Below are positions 17,074 through 27,044 of a stretch of DNA of 64,000 nucleotides, piece after piece. The position numbers and the translations under genes were made by a program. Every line of letters begins with the position of its first letter. Positions within the stretch are counted from its first letter, which is position 1. The notes beneath the pieces were generated by a model, which made no database searches, had not been told where the DNA came from, and saw only the letters and a list, made by a program, of their open reading frames with translations. The stretch is from Motilimonas cestriensis. GTDB lineage: Bacteria > Pseudomonadota > Gammaproteobacteria > Enterobacterales > CBDFNC01. Location of the stretch: the NCBI RefSeq assembly GCF_021295315.1, contig NZ_JAIMJA010000002.1:286785-350784 (forward strand). The letters are read 5' to 3'.

Positions 17074-17862
17074 TCACGGATTACAAAATTGACAATACTT
17101 AGGGTCGGCTCTGGACACGGGCTGCGGCTCTGGCGAGCGGTAAGCACATCCATCACAAATACGAACCGACAATTTTACCTGATGTGTCGGTAAACTGCAC
17201 ATAGCACAAGGCAGTCCCGGCTGTTTTTCTTTGATCACAAAATTAACTTGTTGGCATTGTGGACATTTTTCACTAAGTCGGCGCGCTAAATCTTGCCCCG
17301 CCTTGGCGATCATCAACTGACGCTCGGGGCAGTGCATGGCGCGCAAGTCTGGCTCTATCTGTATGTTATCGACATTTGCCTCATGTGATTGCCATAACTC
17401 AAATATTTCATCAGCCGACAATCCTTTATCGATTTGCTCGAAACGGCGCATGATCCAACGCTGTTTGGGGTATTGATTTAAATGTTCCAGTAGTCCATCT
17501 TGGCCATGGAAACCTTGCAATGAAGTGGGACCGCTCGCTTTAGCATAAACCGAGAGTCCCGTTGAATGTTGATATAGACACAGCACCTCTTGGTTCCAGT
17601 TGATTAAACCGGGAGCGGGTCCCCCGCCAAAGCTGCCTTCGCTACCTAAGCCCCAATCTGAACCGGTTAGTTCACAGGCTTTTCTTGCTTTGGTTAACGC
17701 CGCCTGTGGCGGCGTTAAGGTGCGTTTAATATCGCCAGCAAAGGTGCCTAAGCTGTCGGTATCAAAGCTTGAAGATTCTTCAATAAAATACCCTAAAGGC
17801 GCAAGACACGGAGCGATCAAACGCGCTTTTTCATGCTTAGTTGCCAGTACCACTCTTGGCAT
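17074..17862 (-). CDS. DUF6671-type protein with zinc ribbons
   Basis: 262 residues. The N-terminal part begins PRVVLATKHEKARLIAPCL and includes TKARKACELTGSDWGLGSEGSFGG, resembling the phosphate-binding face of Ham1/ITPase-like NTP pyrophosphatases. The C-terminal ~60 residues carry several CxxC pairs (CPQC, CAMC, CDGC, CQFC), i.e. two zinc ribbons. Function unknown. Its stop and start abut cysD and Sua5, so it belongs to the same transcript. Confidence 0.6.
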   Translation of the reverse strand: MPRVVLATKHEKARLIAPCLAPLGYFIEESSSFDTDSLGTFAGDIKRTLTPPQAALTKARKACELTGSDWGLGSEGSFGGGPAPGLINWNQEVLCLYQHSTGLSVYAKASGPTSLQGFHGQDGLLEHLNQYPKQRWIMRRFEQIDKGLSADEIFELWQSHEANVDNIQIEPDLRAMHCPERQLMIAKAGQDLARRLSEKCPQCQQVNFVIKEKQPGLPCAMCSLPTHQVKLSVRICDGCAYRSPEPQPVSRADPKYCQFCNP

Positions 17863-18783
17863 TTAAAAGTACCCTTCTTTTTTCTTCTTCTCCATCGAGC
17901 CGACTTGGTCTTTGTCGAGCAGGCGCCCTTGGCGCTCACTGGTATTGCTAATTAACATCTCCGAGATAATATCCAATACCGTGGTGGCTCGACTCTCTAC
18001 CGCCCCCGTTTGCGGGTAACAGCCTAAGGTGCGAAAGCGGATCCAGCGCTCTTTTAAACTACTTTTCTCTGTCGGCGTTAAAAACGGCAACATTCGCTCA
18101 TCATCAAGGGCTAATATTTGGCCACTGCTGTCATCAATCCAACTTAGGCGCGGCGCGGCATAATACAAGGGCACAATGTCAATTCGCTCTTGATGGATGT
18201 ATTGCCAAATATCTAGTTCGGTCCAGTTAGAAAGTGGGAACACGCGCACCGATTCGCCGGGATTGACCTTAGCGTTGTACACATTCCACAGCTCTGGTCG
18301 CTGTGATTTGGGCTCCCAGCGGTGATTAGCCGTTCTAATGGAAAACACCCGCTCTTTGGCGCGCGACTTTTCTTCATCACGGCGCGCGCCGCCTAATGCC
18401 GCATCAAACTTAAACTGGTCTAGCACTTGTTTTAACGCGATCGTTTTCATCTGATCGTTATAGATAACGGAGCCGGAGCGAATAGGATGAACCCCCATCG
18501 CCAATGCTTCTTCATTGGTATGGACATGCAGCTTCAGTTGATGTTTTTCGACCAAGGCATCCCTAAACTCAGCCATTTGCTGGAATTCCCAAGTGGTATC
18601 GACATGCAACAAGGTAAAGGGCACTGGCGCTGGCGCGAACGCTTTGCGCGCTAAATGCAACATCACCGTTGAGTCTTTACCGATTGAGTAAAACATACAA
18701 GGTCGCTCAGCACTGGCAGCCACTTCACGAATGATATGAATGCTTTCTGCTTCTAACTGTTGTAAATGTGAAAAATGCGTCAT
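17863..18783 (-). CDS. cysD: CysD-like sulfate adenylyltransferase small subunit
   Basis: 306 residues from the ATG at 18783, chosen for AAGGGA 7 bases ahead; 16 further in-frame upstream codons fall in dabA. PAPS-reductase/ATP-pyrophosphatase fold with the [18 protein letters not shown]-loop and [16 protein letters not shown], ending [12 protein letters not shown] as in CysD. CysD with the GTPase CysN makes APS. No cysN lies nearby; the gene starts 10 bp after dabA. Either it works with a distant CysN or it has another role in this bicarbonate-related operon. Confidence 0.85.
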   Translation of the reverse strand: MTHFSHLQQLEAESIHIIREVAASAERPCMFYSIGKDSTVMLHLARKAFAPAPVPFTLLHVDTTWEFQQMAEFRDALVEKHQLKLHVHTNEEALAMGVHPIRSGSVIYNDQMKTIALKQVLDQFKFDAALGGARRDEEKSRAKERVFSIRTANHRWEPKSQRPELWNVYNAKVNPGESVRVFPLSNWTELDIWQYIHQERIDIVPLYYAAPRLSWIDDSSGQILALDDERMLPFLTPTEKSSLKERWIRFRTLGCYPQTGAVESRATTVLDIISEMLISNTSERQGRLLDKDQVGSMEKKKKEGYF

Positions 18784-18793
18784 CCTAAATCCC

Positions 18794-21223
18794 TTATTGT
18801 GGTAACCATTGCCCCTGATAAAACCGCTCAATCACGCCACTTTCATCCCAACGCAGCAGATATAGCCATTCGTTATTAATGAGGTGGCGCACGTTGTCGT
18901 GCTTGGCACTGATTTGCTCAATCGGCTCACGAGGCGCAGCAACATACACGGCTAGGCGTTGTGGTTGGTGCATCCATTTTTCACCGTTGTGCACTGATTG
19001 CATGGACAGACCAATGCGTAAGTCGCCGCCATTACCTTCAAATACGCCAATATGCCCGCCTACCGCGTTATGTAACACCTTGTTGCCACTGCCGTATTTA
19101 CTGTTGTCTGTCACAGAAGCGTTGTACTGGGTGTTGATCCAGTTAGTGACCACCATCGGCGCGGTTAAAATCAACTCAAGCACCGCAAAACCGGGGTCTT
19201 GCTGGTATTGGTAATCATGTAAAAATGCCCGGCCATGTAAGTTTACTTGGCGAGTCCAACTGCGCGGCGCAACAATAAAGGCGGCATTGTTGGCTAGCCC
19301 CCACTCAGGGCGAACCTGCGACCAGTCTTGACTGCGCTTAATCAAGGCTTTATCAAGTTGCTCATCGGTTGCATTTTCCAAGCTGGTATCCAATAACGGC
19401 GCACGCTCTCTTTGTGCCGCTGTTGTCGCCTCTTTTAACCAATTGCTAACCGCGTCACTTAGCGATGGCGTAAAGCAATCAATATGATCGGTGGTGGTGT
19501 TATGTAGCGCCGCGACAAAGCGTGTGCCCTCTGGGATCACCACCCCTTGGCTAACCAGATTTTGGCGCACCTCTTGATCATTTAATAACTGCGCCAATAC
19601 GCGCACGTTCACTTCACCGGTTTGGCCACCGCAAGCGCCGCAATCAAGGCCTGCGGCGTGCAGGTTATTAGCGCTGTGGCTACCGTGGCCGACTAACAGT
19701 ACCTTTGGCGCAAAACTTGTCAGTCCAATGCCATGCAGCACACCTTTTGCCAAGCTCGTTTTATCTGCGATGGACAACGCCTCACCTTGCGCGCTCATCT
19801 CCCAATCCCCTTGGTGTGAAAGACGATTGACTGGGTTAGCTTCGCCTTTGGCAAAAAATGATTGCTTAAGCATTTTTAAGCTATAGAGCCAGCCGGTGGA
19901 CTCAACCATAGAAAAAGCAGAGGGGGCCCCTTGTGACCAACTTTGCCAACGTGCCCGTAAATTTAATTTTGCTTTCTCGCCTTTATTATCACTTCGCTCA
20001 GTGACGCGAATAACAGGCTTTAATAAGCCGGGCAGTTGCGGTCGCGTCAGCTCACTTGGACTAGGTTGATACTCCAGTGGCAAGCCAAAGAAACCGGCAA
20101 AGCCAAAGGTTTGAATATTTTCATGTTGTGACTCTAATGCTCTGCGCATCACTTCTGAGCGCACATCAATACAAAACACCGCTTGCAACTCAGGCGCTAC
20201 AACTGGCTGAGGGATGGCATTTTGCAGCTGTTGGTTAAGCTGATGTTGATAGCTCAACTCTGCGGCTTTAACCCATACCCAAATGGGCCGTTGCATCTGC
20301 TGATACGCTTGTACCATTGACGACAGCTGCGCCTTCTCGCGCTGCCATGACACATTCAGTTGCGCAAAATGGATTGGTAATTGCGCCTTGAGGTAGCGCC
20401 ATATCACTAGGTCCCACGCCATGCGAATAGCGAGAAGCTGGTGCATTTCATCGTTAGGCTGCTGATTGAGATCGCCCTGCCAACGTAAGTAAGCGACCCA
20501 AGACGCCCAACCGTTTACATCTAATAATAATGCATGGCTATAGGCGGCTAAGGTGTCATTATCTAGCGAAAATGCCTCGATGGCCTCTGCTAATAAGGCC
20601 TCATGCGTATCAGGCAATTGTGCAAAAAACTGATGCAAGCCGGGCTCATCCATGACAATGCTCAGCCCTTTATTACAACGCGTTACATCAAGCCAGTGGC
20701 GATATAAATCGAGCTGCTTACTGGTATCGCCGCGGCGTAATAATGGCTCTAACTCTTGATAATGCGCGGCGCAAAATTGACTGATTTGATGAATAATTTC
20801 GTCGCGCCACGCCATTTTGTGTGGGTCACGCTGACTGTCTAACAAATCGGCAATATTATGCCAGTGCACACTTTCATCTTGCTGGGTTAAAAACGCTGTT
20901 AACTGTTGCGCGGATAAATCACTCGCTAACTCAACTGATGCTTGCTGCAATGCCGCTTGGCTTATTGCACCTGATTGATATAAGTTGAGGTAATATTGCT
21001 TAGGCATTTGTAAATGAACACTGCCTAATACCCCTAAATTCGCGGCAACTTGCTCGATGCGTTGCTCACGCATTTGCCAAAATGGATTTACCGCGATCAT
21101 TTGATCTAAAGGCCAACTTGGCGCAATTTTTTGCGTTGCGGCAAGTAATATCGATTTTTGCTGCTCCGATAATGGCTGCTTCGACAATGGCTGGTTGATA
21201 ATTGATGCGCTTGCATTACTCAT
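18794..21223 (-). CDS. dabA: DabA, inorganic-carbon accumulation subunit (UPF0753)
   Basis: 809 residues. DabA is a zinc-dependent, carbonic-anhydrase-like cytoplasmic subunit that couples with membrane DabB to convert CO2 to trapped bicarbonate. The zinc set is present: C351 and D353 in FCIDVRSE, H513 in VGHGSH, and C528 in DCGACGG. The H-to-C spacing of 15 matches that of characterised DabA (H524, C539 in Halothiobacillus). The start overlaps the dabB stop by 4 bp. In a presumably heterotrophic marine bacterium it would supply bicarbonate for anaplerosis. Confidence 0.93.
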   Translation of the reverse strand: MSNASASIINQPLSKQPLSEQQKSILLAATQKIAPSWPLDQMIAVNPFWQMREQRIEQVAANLGVLGSVHLQMPKQYYLNLYQSGAISQAALQQASVELASDLSAQQLTAFLTQQDESVHWHNIADLLDSQRDPHKMAWRDEIIHQISQFCAAHYQELEPLLRRGDTSKQLDLYRHWLDVTRCNKGLSIVMDEPGLHQFFAQLPDTHEALLAEAIEAFSLDNDTLAAYSHALLLDVNGWASWVAYLRWQGDLNQQPNDEMHQLLAIRMAWDLVIWRYLKAQLPIHFAQLNVSWQREKAQLSSMVQAYQQMQRPIWVWVKAAELSYQHQLNQQLQNAIPQPVVAPELQAVFCIDVRSEVMRRALESQHENIQTFGFAGFFGLPLEYQPSPSELTRPQLPGLLKPVIRVTERSDNKGEKAKLNLRARWQSWSQGAPSAFSMVESTGWLYSLKMLKQSFFAKGEANPVNRLSHQGDWEMSAQGEALSIADKTSLAKGVLHGIGLTSFAPKVLLVGHGSHSANNLHAAGLDCGACGGQTGEVNVRVLAQLLNDQEVRQNLVSQGVVIPEGTRFVAALHNTTTDHIDCFTPSLSDAVSNWLKEATTAAQRERAPLLDTSLENATDEQLDKALIKRSQDWSQVRPEWGLANNAAFIVAPRSWTRQVNLHGRAFLHDYQYQQDPGFAVLELILTAPMVVTNWINTQYNASVTDNSKYGSGNKVLHNAVGGHIGVFEGNGGDLRIGLSMQSVHNGEKWMHQPQRLAVYVAAPREPIEQISAKHDNVRHLINNEWLYLLRWDESGVIERFYQGQWLPQ

Positions 21224-22812
21224 TGATAAAGCTCCTTTAGGTTATTCTCTTGCTCGGCTTCTAACACTTTGATGTTCGCTCTTTGTGGTAACCGCACGGG
21301 CCAGAGCTTAAGGGTAAGGCGAGTCAGCCATTCATCAAGATACAGCCCCGCATACAAGGCGATGGAAATGCGTTGCATGGCGGCTTTATGCCCTTGATAG
21401 CGCAGCAAACTGCTCATCACAAACAAGCTAATAAACAAGGCTGCCACCCAAATATCCGCCGCACTCAGCGCTGCAACACTCAGCCCAGATGAAAGTAGGA
21501 TAAGTTGTGCTATCAGCGTTTTCATTAAGCTGTAGCTGATAACAACCAGTGCAGCTAAACCTAAAATGGTTAATAAATTGGTTTTATTGCTAATGCCGCT
21601 GCGCTGAGCAATGAGTAAGGTTAATGCTGCTATCAAGAGTACCCAGATACTCCAAACACCTTGATATCCAAGTGCCGTGATAGCGATTAATACGAAAGCC
21701 GTGGCAAACGACCCCGCCAGTAACCAATCTAGACGCGATGGATTTTTTGAGGGCGCTAGGCGACGCTGCATATCTTCATTCACCGCATTACCTGCATTTA
21801 AAAAGGCATAAGCTTTGTAGGCTGAATGGGCTACCAAATGCAGTAATGCCAGCTCGAACAAGCCAAGGGCACATTGCAGCAGCATGAGTCCCATTTGCGC
21901 ACTAGTTGACCACGCCAACCGCACCTTAACGCTGATCCGCGTTGCCATAATGAGTGCGCATATCACGGTAGTTAAACCCGCGACCACCAGCACTAGCCAT
22001 TGCGCCAGCGGTACTTGCACAAACAATGGGGCAAATAAGATAAGTAACACACCACCAAGGTTTATCACGCCGGCATGTAACAAGGCGCTGATTGGCGTTG
22101 GTGCTTCGACAACCTGCATTAACCAACCATGTACCGGTAACTGTGCACATTTGATCAGTGCTGCAAGGGCAATCAGCACACCAGCAATATGGTCAAAGGC
22201 AGTTAACGACAGCGCACTATCGGACTTAACTTGAACAAAATGCGCCAGTAAGCCATCAATAAATAAGGTGCCATGTTGTAAATAAAGTAAGGTAAAGGCG
22301 CCTAACAGCAGCAATTCTGCTAACCGCGCTAATAAGAACTTTTTATGGGCAGCCAACACCGCGCGAGGTCTATCAGGGTAAAAAGTAAGCAGTTTATGTA
22401 AGGACAAGCTAATACCGACCCAACCCAGCCAAAACAAAACCAGATGATTACTGATCAACACCAAGGTGACTGCCGCCAGCGTATTGAGGAGCCAGCGCCA
22501 ATAAAAGCCAACGCGCGCCTCCCCCGCCATATAGTTATTAGAAAATTTAATTAGAATTAATGTCATGAATAACACCAGCCCTAACATCACCGCACTGAGG
22601 TTAGAAAAGCTAATGAAGTGCGCGACTGGCATGTCAGTTGATAGCGTTGGTCGAAGGGCTACCGCTGCAATATATACCGCGATCAAGATGACACTTAATC
22701 GAAGTAATGTAGGCCCTGTCTTTTCCCTTGGTGCTTGTTGAGACCACCATCCCGCGAGTGCAAGACTCAGTGGAATACTGATAAATAAAAGTGAAGATGC
22801 CAACATAATCAT
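21220..22812 (-). CDS. dabB: DabB, NuoL/MrpA-like membrane subunit
   Basis: 530 residues from the ATG at 22812, chosen for GGGAG five bases upstream; the open frame extends upstream but there it would overlap the divergent LysR gene and its codons look random. About 12-14 transmembrane helices. Proton-antiporter signatures HKLLTFYPDRPRAVLAAHKKFLLARLAE (lysines) and IKCAQLPVHGWLMQVVEAPTPISALLHAG are those of NuoL-type subunits. It energises DabA with cation or proton flow. Confidence 0.92.
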   Translation of the reverse strand: MIMLASSLLFISIPLSLALAGWWSQQAPREKTGPTLLRLSVILIAVYIAAVALRPTLSTDMPVAHFISFSNLSAVMLGLVLFMTLILIKFSNNYMAGEARVGFYWRWLLNTLAAVTLVLISNHLVLFWLGWVGISLSLHKLLTFYPDRPRAVLAAHKKFLLARLAELLLLGAFTLLYLQHGTLFIDGLLAHFVQVKSDSALSLTAFDHIAGVLIALAALIKCAQLPVHGWLMQVVEAPTPISALLHAGVINLGGVLLILFAPLFVQVPLAQWLVLVVAGLTTVICALIMATRISVKVRLAWSTSAQMGLMLLQCALGLFELALLHLVAHSAYKAYAFLNAGNAVNEDMQRRLAPSKNPSRLDWLLAGSFATAFVLIAITALGYQGVWSIWVLLIAALTLLIAQRSGISNKTNLLTILGLAALVVISYSLMKTLIAQLILLSSGLSVAALSAADIWVAALFISLFVMSSLLRYQGHKAAMQRISIALYAGLYLDEWLTRLTLKLWPVRLPQRANIKVLEAEQENNLKELYQ

Positions 22813-22910
22813 TTTTGCTCCCTGTTTTAGACGAAGCAAGTATGTCAGAGCTGTAAACATTAAAAAAATAGATATAATGCTACAAACCGTTCTATATAAG
22901 TTAACTAAAA

Positions 22911-23798
22911 ATGAGCCGTCTAAACTATCATCACTTATTTTATTTTTGGCGCGTTGCTGTCGTTGGCAACTTAACCCAAGTGGCGCGCGAGCTACATATC
23001 TCGCAATCTGCATTATCAGTACAAATTAAACAACTTGAACACAATATGGATGTCGCCTTGTTTGAGCGCAGTGGCCGTAGCCTAAAGCTGACCGATATGG
23101 GCACGCGGGTGTTGGCTTATGCCAATGATATTTTCAGCAAAGGTGAAGAGTTAGAGTCGTTTCTGATTAAAGGTGTGGAAGCTGAGATACAGCATATTTC
23201 GATTGGCGTACTCACCACCTTATCAAGAAACTTTGTTGAGAGTTTTATTACCCCACTATTAGCCGACCCCAAGGTAAGCTTTTCACTGACCGCTAGACGA
23301 ATGAATAACTTATTGGTTGGGCTGGCCAATCACGAGCTAGATCTAGTGCTCACCAACCGGCCCGTTGCGCTAGATAACCATGATGCCTTATGGCAAACCC
23401 AGTTGGTTTCTCGTCAACCATTGTCAATAGTAGGACCTAAAGCCAACAAAATTCACACCACTTTCCCTCAAGGTTATGATGATGTGCGCTGGGTTTTGCC
23501 TGGTAAAGCAACCGAAATTCGCAGTGCGTTCAACTCTCTCTGCGCCAGTTGGCAATACCAACCCGATGTAAAAGCAGAAGCTGATGATATGGCAATGCTG
23601 CGCCTACTCGCCCGTGACAGTGGCGCACTCGCTGTATTACCAACGGTAGTAGTAAAAGATGAGATAGCGCAAGGAATATTAGAAGAGTACCAACGCCTGC
23701 CAAACGCTTTCGAACATTTTTACGCCATTACAGCGCAACGTAAATTTGTACCAGAAGTGCTACTAGCATTACTGCAGCAGCATCAAAAGAAAAAATGA
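22911..23798 (+). CDS. LysR-type regulator, NhaR-like, of dabBA
   Basis: 295 residues. The N-terminal winged helix begins LNYHHLFYFWRVAVVGNLTQVARELHISQSALS, the NhaR-like opening. A LysR substrate domain follows. It diverges from dabB with a 98 bp spacer, a typical regulator-target layout, so it probably responds to CO2/bicarbonate, Na+ or pH. The effector is not deducible. Confidence 0.85.
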   Translation: MSRLNYHHLFYFWRVAVVGNLTQVARELHISQSALSVQIKQLEHNMDVALFERSGRSLKLTDMGTRVLAYANDIFSKGEELESFLIKGVEAEIQHISIGVLTTLSRNFVESFITPLLADPKVSFSLTARRMNNLLVGLANHELDLVLTNRPVALDNHDALWQTQLVSRQPLSIVGPKANKIHTTFPQGYDDVRWVLPGKATEIRSAFNSLCASWQYQPDVKAEADDMAMLRLLARDSGALAVLPTVVVKDEIAQGILEEYQRLPNAFEHFYAITAQRKFVPEVLLALLQQHQKKK

Positions 23799-23820
23799 TG
23801 GGCGGTCGCAGTAGCAATAA

Positions 23821-23867
23821 ACTTGTTGCTGACATCCCTTATGTTTATGGTCATGTCAGCAACAAGT
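23821..23867. terminator. 15 bp perfect stem between convergent genes
   Basis: ACTTGTTGCTGACAT (23821-23835) pairs exactly with 23853-23867 around a 17 base loop. It lies between the LysR stop and the stop of the next minus-strand gene. No long T-run, but a shared bidirectional terminator is the likely role. Confidence 0.6.
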
Positions 23868-23879
23868 GATGATAGCGAC

Positions 23880-24554
23880 TTACTCCACTAAATAGTCTTC
23901 AATATCAAAAGCATGGGTGAGCAATACATTGAGCTCTTTATTATCTGCGCTAAATTGCGGATGGCGCATGAGGGTGATATACGCAGGTAGTGAGTCTGGC
24001 GCAGGAACGGTATCTTCTTCATCGTCATAGAAGCTATCGGCTTTTAGGGTATCAATGCGATCAGGCACCCAATAGTAGGCAGTCTCAATGGTTTCATTAA
24101 AACCATCGGCTAATGTGCGCAGCCCTTCGGAAAGATCAATGATCAATTCGCCTTCAACGTCTTTTTTTTCAGCGCAGTCATCTAGAAAATCAGCGGCTAA
24201 GCAAGCCATTCGCGTCGCACCAAATTCGAGCATTTTGATGAACTCAGTAGCCGCAATAACGAGTAAGTTATACTCTCGCTTGGCCGCTAAACTGTCAGGC
24301 ATGCCGATATTGCGTGTCACATCGTTTAGCACCCGCGTTCGAATTTGCAATAACAGCGTATTTAAAGGCGATACTTGGGCATTATTGCCTCGTAAACTGG
24401 CTAAGTGTTGCGATAACGTGAGCGTTCGCTCATCAATTCGCTTATTTAAGTTTGCCACTTTAGCTTCTAAAACCTTGATTTGCTCGTCTTTAGCCTGTAA
24501 TTGTGCCTGCAAAGCTTGTTCTTCCGGCAAAGATGCATGTTCCATGTTTATCAC
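23880..24554 (-). CDS. Hypothetical coiled-coil protein
   Basis: About 224 residues; the second Met (MEHAS) is an equally good start. Residues ~10-50 form a coiled coil (LQAQLQAKDEQIKVLEAKVANLNKRI). The rest is helical and acidic, with EDYLVE at the end. No domain recognised, no signal peptide. It is a single-gene unit convergent with the LysR gene. Confidence 0.6.
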   Translation of the reverse strand: MINMEHASLPEEQALQAQLQAKDEQIKVLEAKVANLNKRIDERTLTLSQHLASLRGNNAQVSPLNTLLLQIRTRVLNDVTRNIGMPDSLAAKREYNLLVIAATEFIKMLEFGATRMACLAADFLDDCAEKKDVEGELIIDLSEGLRTLADGFNETIETAYYWVPDRIDTLKADSFYDDEEDTVPAPDSLPAYITLMRHPQFSADNKELNVLLTHAFDIEDYLVE

Positions 24555-24957
24555 TACCTTTATCGCAACCTAGAGTTAATGTTCATCATACTGTTAATCA
24601 TACAAACGCTTCATTCTAAAAGCTCACTGCGCTAGCTACCAGAAATATAAGTCATCTCCGCTCGATTTAAGCCAGAATATGCGCTATTTAAACTGTTTTT
24701 ATCGCCAAATTTCGCTTTCAAAGATGAAAACGCAGAGCCATGAGGGGCAGACCGACAGTACCCGCCACATAACTATCAACTTTGGCAAAGATTCTGCCTT
24801 TTGGGTAGACTTAACTTTATGTTTTTATGACCTCGTCATAACAAATAGCCGTCAACGGTGGGACCTGCGCTAGCTAAACTATATTTACTGCTGTTTATTA
24901 AGTTTAGATTTAGCCTTTACAAGGTAAACTACCCTGGCAAACAAAAATGAGGTTTGA
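24555..24957. promoter_or_regulatory. Promoter region of the PhoP/PhoQ-like operon
   Basis: 403 bp divergent spacer. I see no ORF with a supportable start. The last 80 bp hold (A/G)TTTA repeats annotated below. Confidence 0.5.
24882..24906 (+). promoter_or_regulatory. Candidate PhoP box
   Basis: TATTTA-CTGC-TGTTTA reads as two half-sites of the (G/T)GTTTA-N5-(G/T)GTTTA PhoP box, with a third GTTTA at 24902. It lies ~50-75 bp upstream of the regulator ATG, where autoregulation would act. Confidence 0.45.
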
Positions 24958-25632
24958 ATGAAAATTCTGTTAGTTGAAGATGCTGCCATTTTACGTCACC
25001 ACCTAAAAACTCAACTTGAAGCCATAGGTAATCATGTTTACGACGCAGAAAATGCAAAAATGGGTGACTACTATGCCAACCAATATCCAATTGATGTGGC
25101 TATTGTTGATTTAGGTTTACCTGATATGGACGGTCTTGAATTGGTGAAGACGTTTCGCCAGCAAGGGCTAAGTTTTCCTATTTTAATTTTAACCGCGCGT
25201 GGCAATTGGCAAGAAAAAGTCATTGGACTGGAATCGGGCGCCGATGATTATGTAGTTAAACCCTTTCAGCAAGATGAATTGTGGGCGCGCTTAAATGCAC
25301 TGGTTCGTCGCAGCGCCGGTTTTATCAAGCCGCAAATTGAAGCCGGCCCTTACCGGTTAGATCTCGCAAAAAAAATCTTAGCAATTAACAACCTAGAAGT
25401 AGAGCTTACCGCATTTGAATACCAGATTATCGAATATTTAATGCGCAACCATGGCCAAGTGGTGTCCAAGCAACAACTGCTGGATCAACTTTACAGCGAT
25501 AACGAAGGTGACCCAAACGTGGTCGAGGTGATGGTGAGTCGATTGCGCAAAAAAATGGACAAAAGTAATACCTTAAAGCCGATAAACACCATTCGCGGCC
25601 AAGGCTACATGTTTACCATATCATGCAAATAA
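24958..25632 (+). CDS. PhoP-like response regulator
   Basis: 224 residues. Receiver domain with VEDAAILRHH, phosphoacceptor in VAIVDLGLPDMDG (about D51), TARGNWQEKVIGLESGADDYVVKPF, and OmpR-type winged helix (LTAFEYQIIEYLM, VEVMVSRLRKKM, IRGQGYMF). Opening MKILLVEDAAILRHHLKTQL is close to PhoP. It overlaps the kinase gene by 10 bp. Confidence 0.88.
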   Translation: MKILLVEDAAILRHHLKTQLEAIGNHVYDAENAKMGDYYANQYPIDVAIVDLGLPDMDGLELVKTFRQQGLSFPILILTARGNWQEKVIGLESGADDYVVKPFQQDELWARLNALVRRSAGFIKPQIEAGPYRLDLAKKILAINNLEVELTAFEYQIIEYLMRNHGQVVSKQQLLDQLYSDNEGDPNVVEVMVSRLRKKMDKSNTLKPINTIRGQGYMFTISCK

Positions 25633-27026
25633 TTCGCTCATTAAAGTTTAAGTTACTGTCCACCAGCCTCTGCGTTTTAATGCTGGGGTTGTACACTTTC
25701 AGCCACTATCAAATCAGTAACCACAGAGAACAATTACTACAACAACAGCAAAATTTACTCCAAAACATTGTGACCGGATTGTTTTCTGAAGGGCAAATGC
25801 TTAAAGACACCATCTCCATGCCTGAAGAAGTCTCTTATGGCGAGCTCAATAACCCCAATGCCAACTTAGTTGGGATTGTTTGTAATCAAGACACCAAAGC
25901 CATGCTATGGCGATCGCGCTCCGCCTCACATGTTGATATCAATGGCACAGCCTGTACCCGCTTAGTGAATGTGATGGGCGAAAAAGTTTCGCAACTAGTG
26001 ACGCTCAATATTGATGGCATAGAAAGCCGCTATGGCGAATTAAAAATTAACAAAGAGCCGGTCATTATTCAGTTAGTTCAACTGCAGCGTAGCCGCAATA
26101 ACTACACCACACGCTATGTGATAGCGGTCGCCAAAGACGCACAAGATTTAGAGCAAGCAATGATGCAGTTTAAGCAAAAAGTGTTGCGCCGCAGTGTAAT
26201 GATGTTTTGCTTTTTTACCGCTTTATTTTATCTCACCATACATTGGAGTTTATCGAGTTTAACGCGCTTAACGAGAGAGTTAAAAAGCATTAAGGAAGGA
26301 AAGCGGGATGCGTTATCAAAGCAATACGAGCCCGAACTGCAAGGGTTAACATCCGCACTCAATCAGCTGTTACACAGTGAAAGAGAACAAAAAATGCGCT
26401 ATCAACATTCAATGAACGATCTTGCTCATAGCTTGAAAACTCGCTTAGCCTTACTAAAAGCGGTCAGCGATGAGACAAATTCAAGTAATGAAGCGATCAA
26501 TTTTGCTCTTAATGAGCAAATCAGCCAGATGGATCAAATTGTGCACTATCAATTGCGTCGAGCAGTATCTGGCAGGCAGAATATAACGGGAAAACCCATT
26601 GCCATCGCACCGGAAATTACTAAACTGATTAATACCTTAGATAAGGTTTATCGACATAAAAAAATTCGTTTTGTATTTAATGACCCTAATAACGCTATTT
26701 TTTTTGGTCAGCAAGATGACTTGTTGGAGCTAATGGGTAACTTACTCGATAACGCTTGTAAATTTACATTAAGCTTGGTATCCATCACGGCTAGCTTTAA
26801 TAAAGTACAAGGTTTGACCATTATTGTTGAGGATGATGGACTCGGTATTGATACCGCTATCCGAGATAAAATTTTGCAACGAGGTGTTAGAGCAGATAGC
26901 TCTGGGGGACAAGGAATTGGCTTGGCTGTTAGCAATGAAATTATCCACTCATATGCAGGAAAAATAGAGATATTTGACAGCGAACTAGGCGGCGCAGGAT
27001 TCTTGCTTCATTTTCCGAACGACTAA
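25623..27026 (+). CDS. PhoQ-like sensor histidine kinase
   Basis: 467 residues: TM1 (~10-28), periplasmic sensor (~30-190), TM2 (~196-215), HAMP-like linker, HisKA and HATPase. The H-box reads DLAHSLKTRLALLK, against DLTHSLKTPLAVLQ in PhoQ, so the conserved proline after the His is Arg here. N-box LMGNLLDNACKF and G-box GGQGIGLAVSNEI look intact. It probably senses divalent cations or envelope stress. The thioredoxin-like gene follows directly. Confidence 0.85.
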   Translation: MQIIRSLKFKLLSTSLCVLMLGLYTFSHYQISNHREQLLQQQQNLLQNIVTGLFSEGQMLKDTISMPEEVSYGELNNPNANLVGIVCNQDTKAMLWRSRSASHVDINGTACTRLVNVMGEKVSQLVTLNIDGIESRYGELKINKEPVIIQLVQLQRSRNNYTTRYVIAVAKDAQDLEQAMMQFKQKVLRRSVMMFCFFTALFYLTIHWSLSSLTRLTRELKSIKEGKRDALSKQYEPELQGLTSALNQLLHSEREQKMRYQHSMNDLAHSLKTRLALLKAVSDETNSSNEAINFALNEQISQMDQIVHYQLRRAVSGRQNITGKPIAIAPEITKLINTLDKVYRHKKIRFVFNDPNNAIFFGQQDDLLELMGNLLDNACKFTLSLVSITASFNKVQGLTIIVEDDGLGIDTAIRDKILQRGVRADSSGGQGIGLAVSNEIIHSYAGKIEIFDSELGGAGFLLHFPND

Positions 27027-27044
27027 GTGATACAAAAGGGTACT

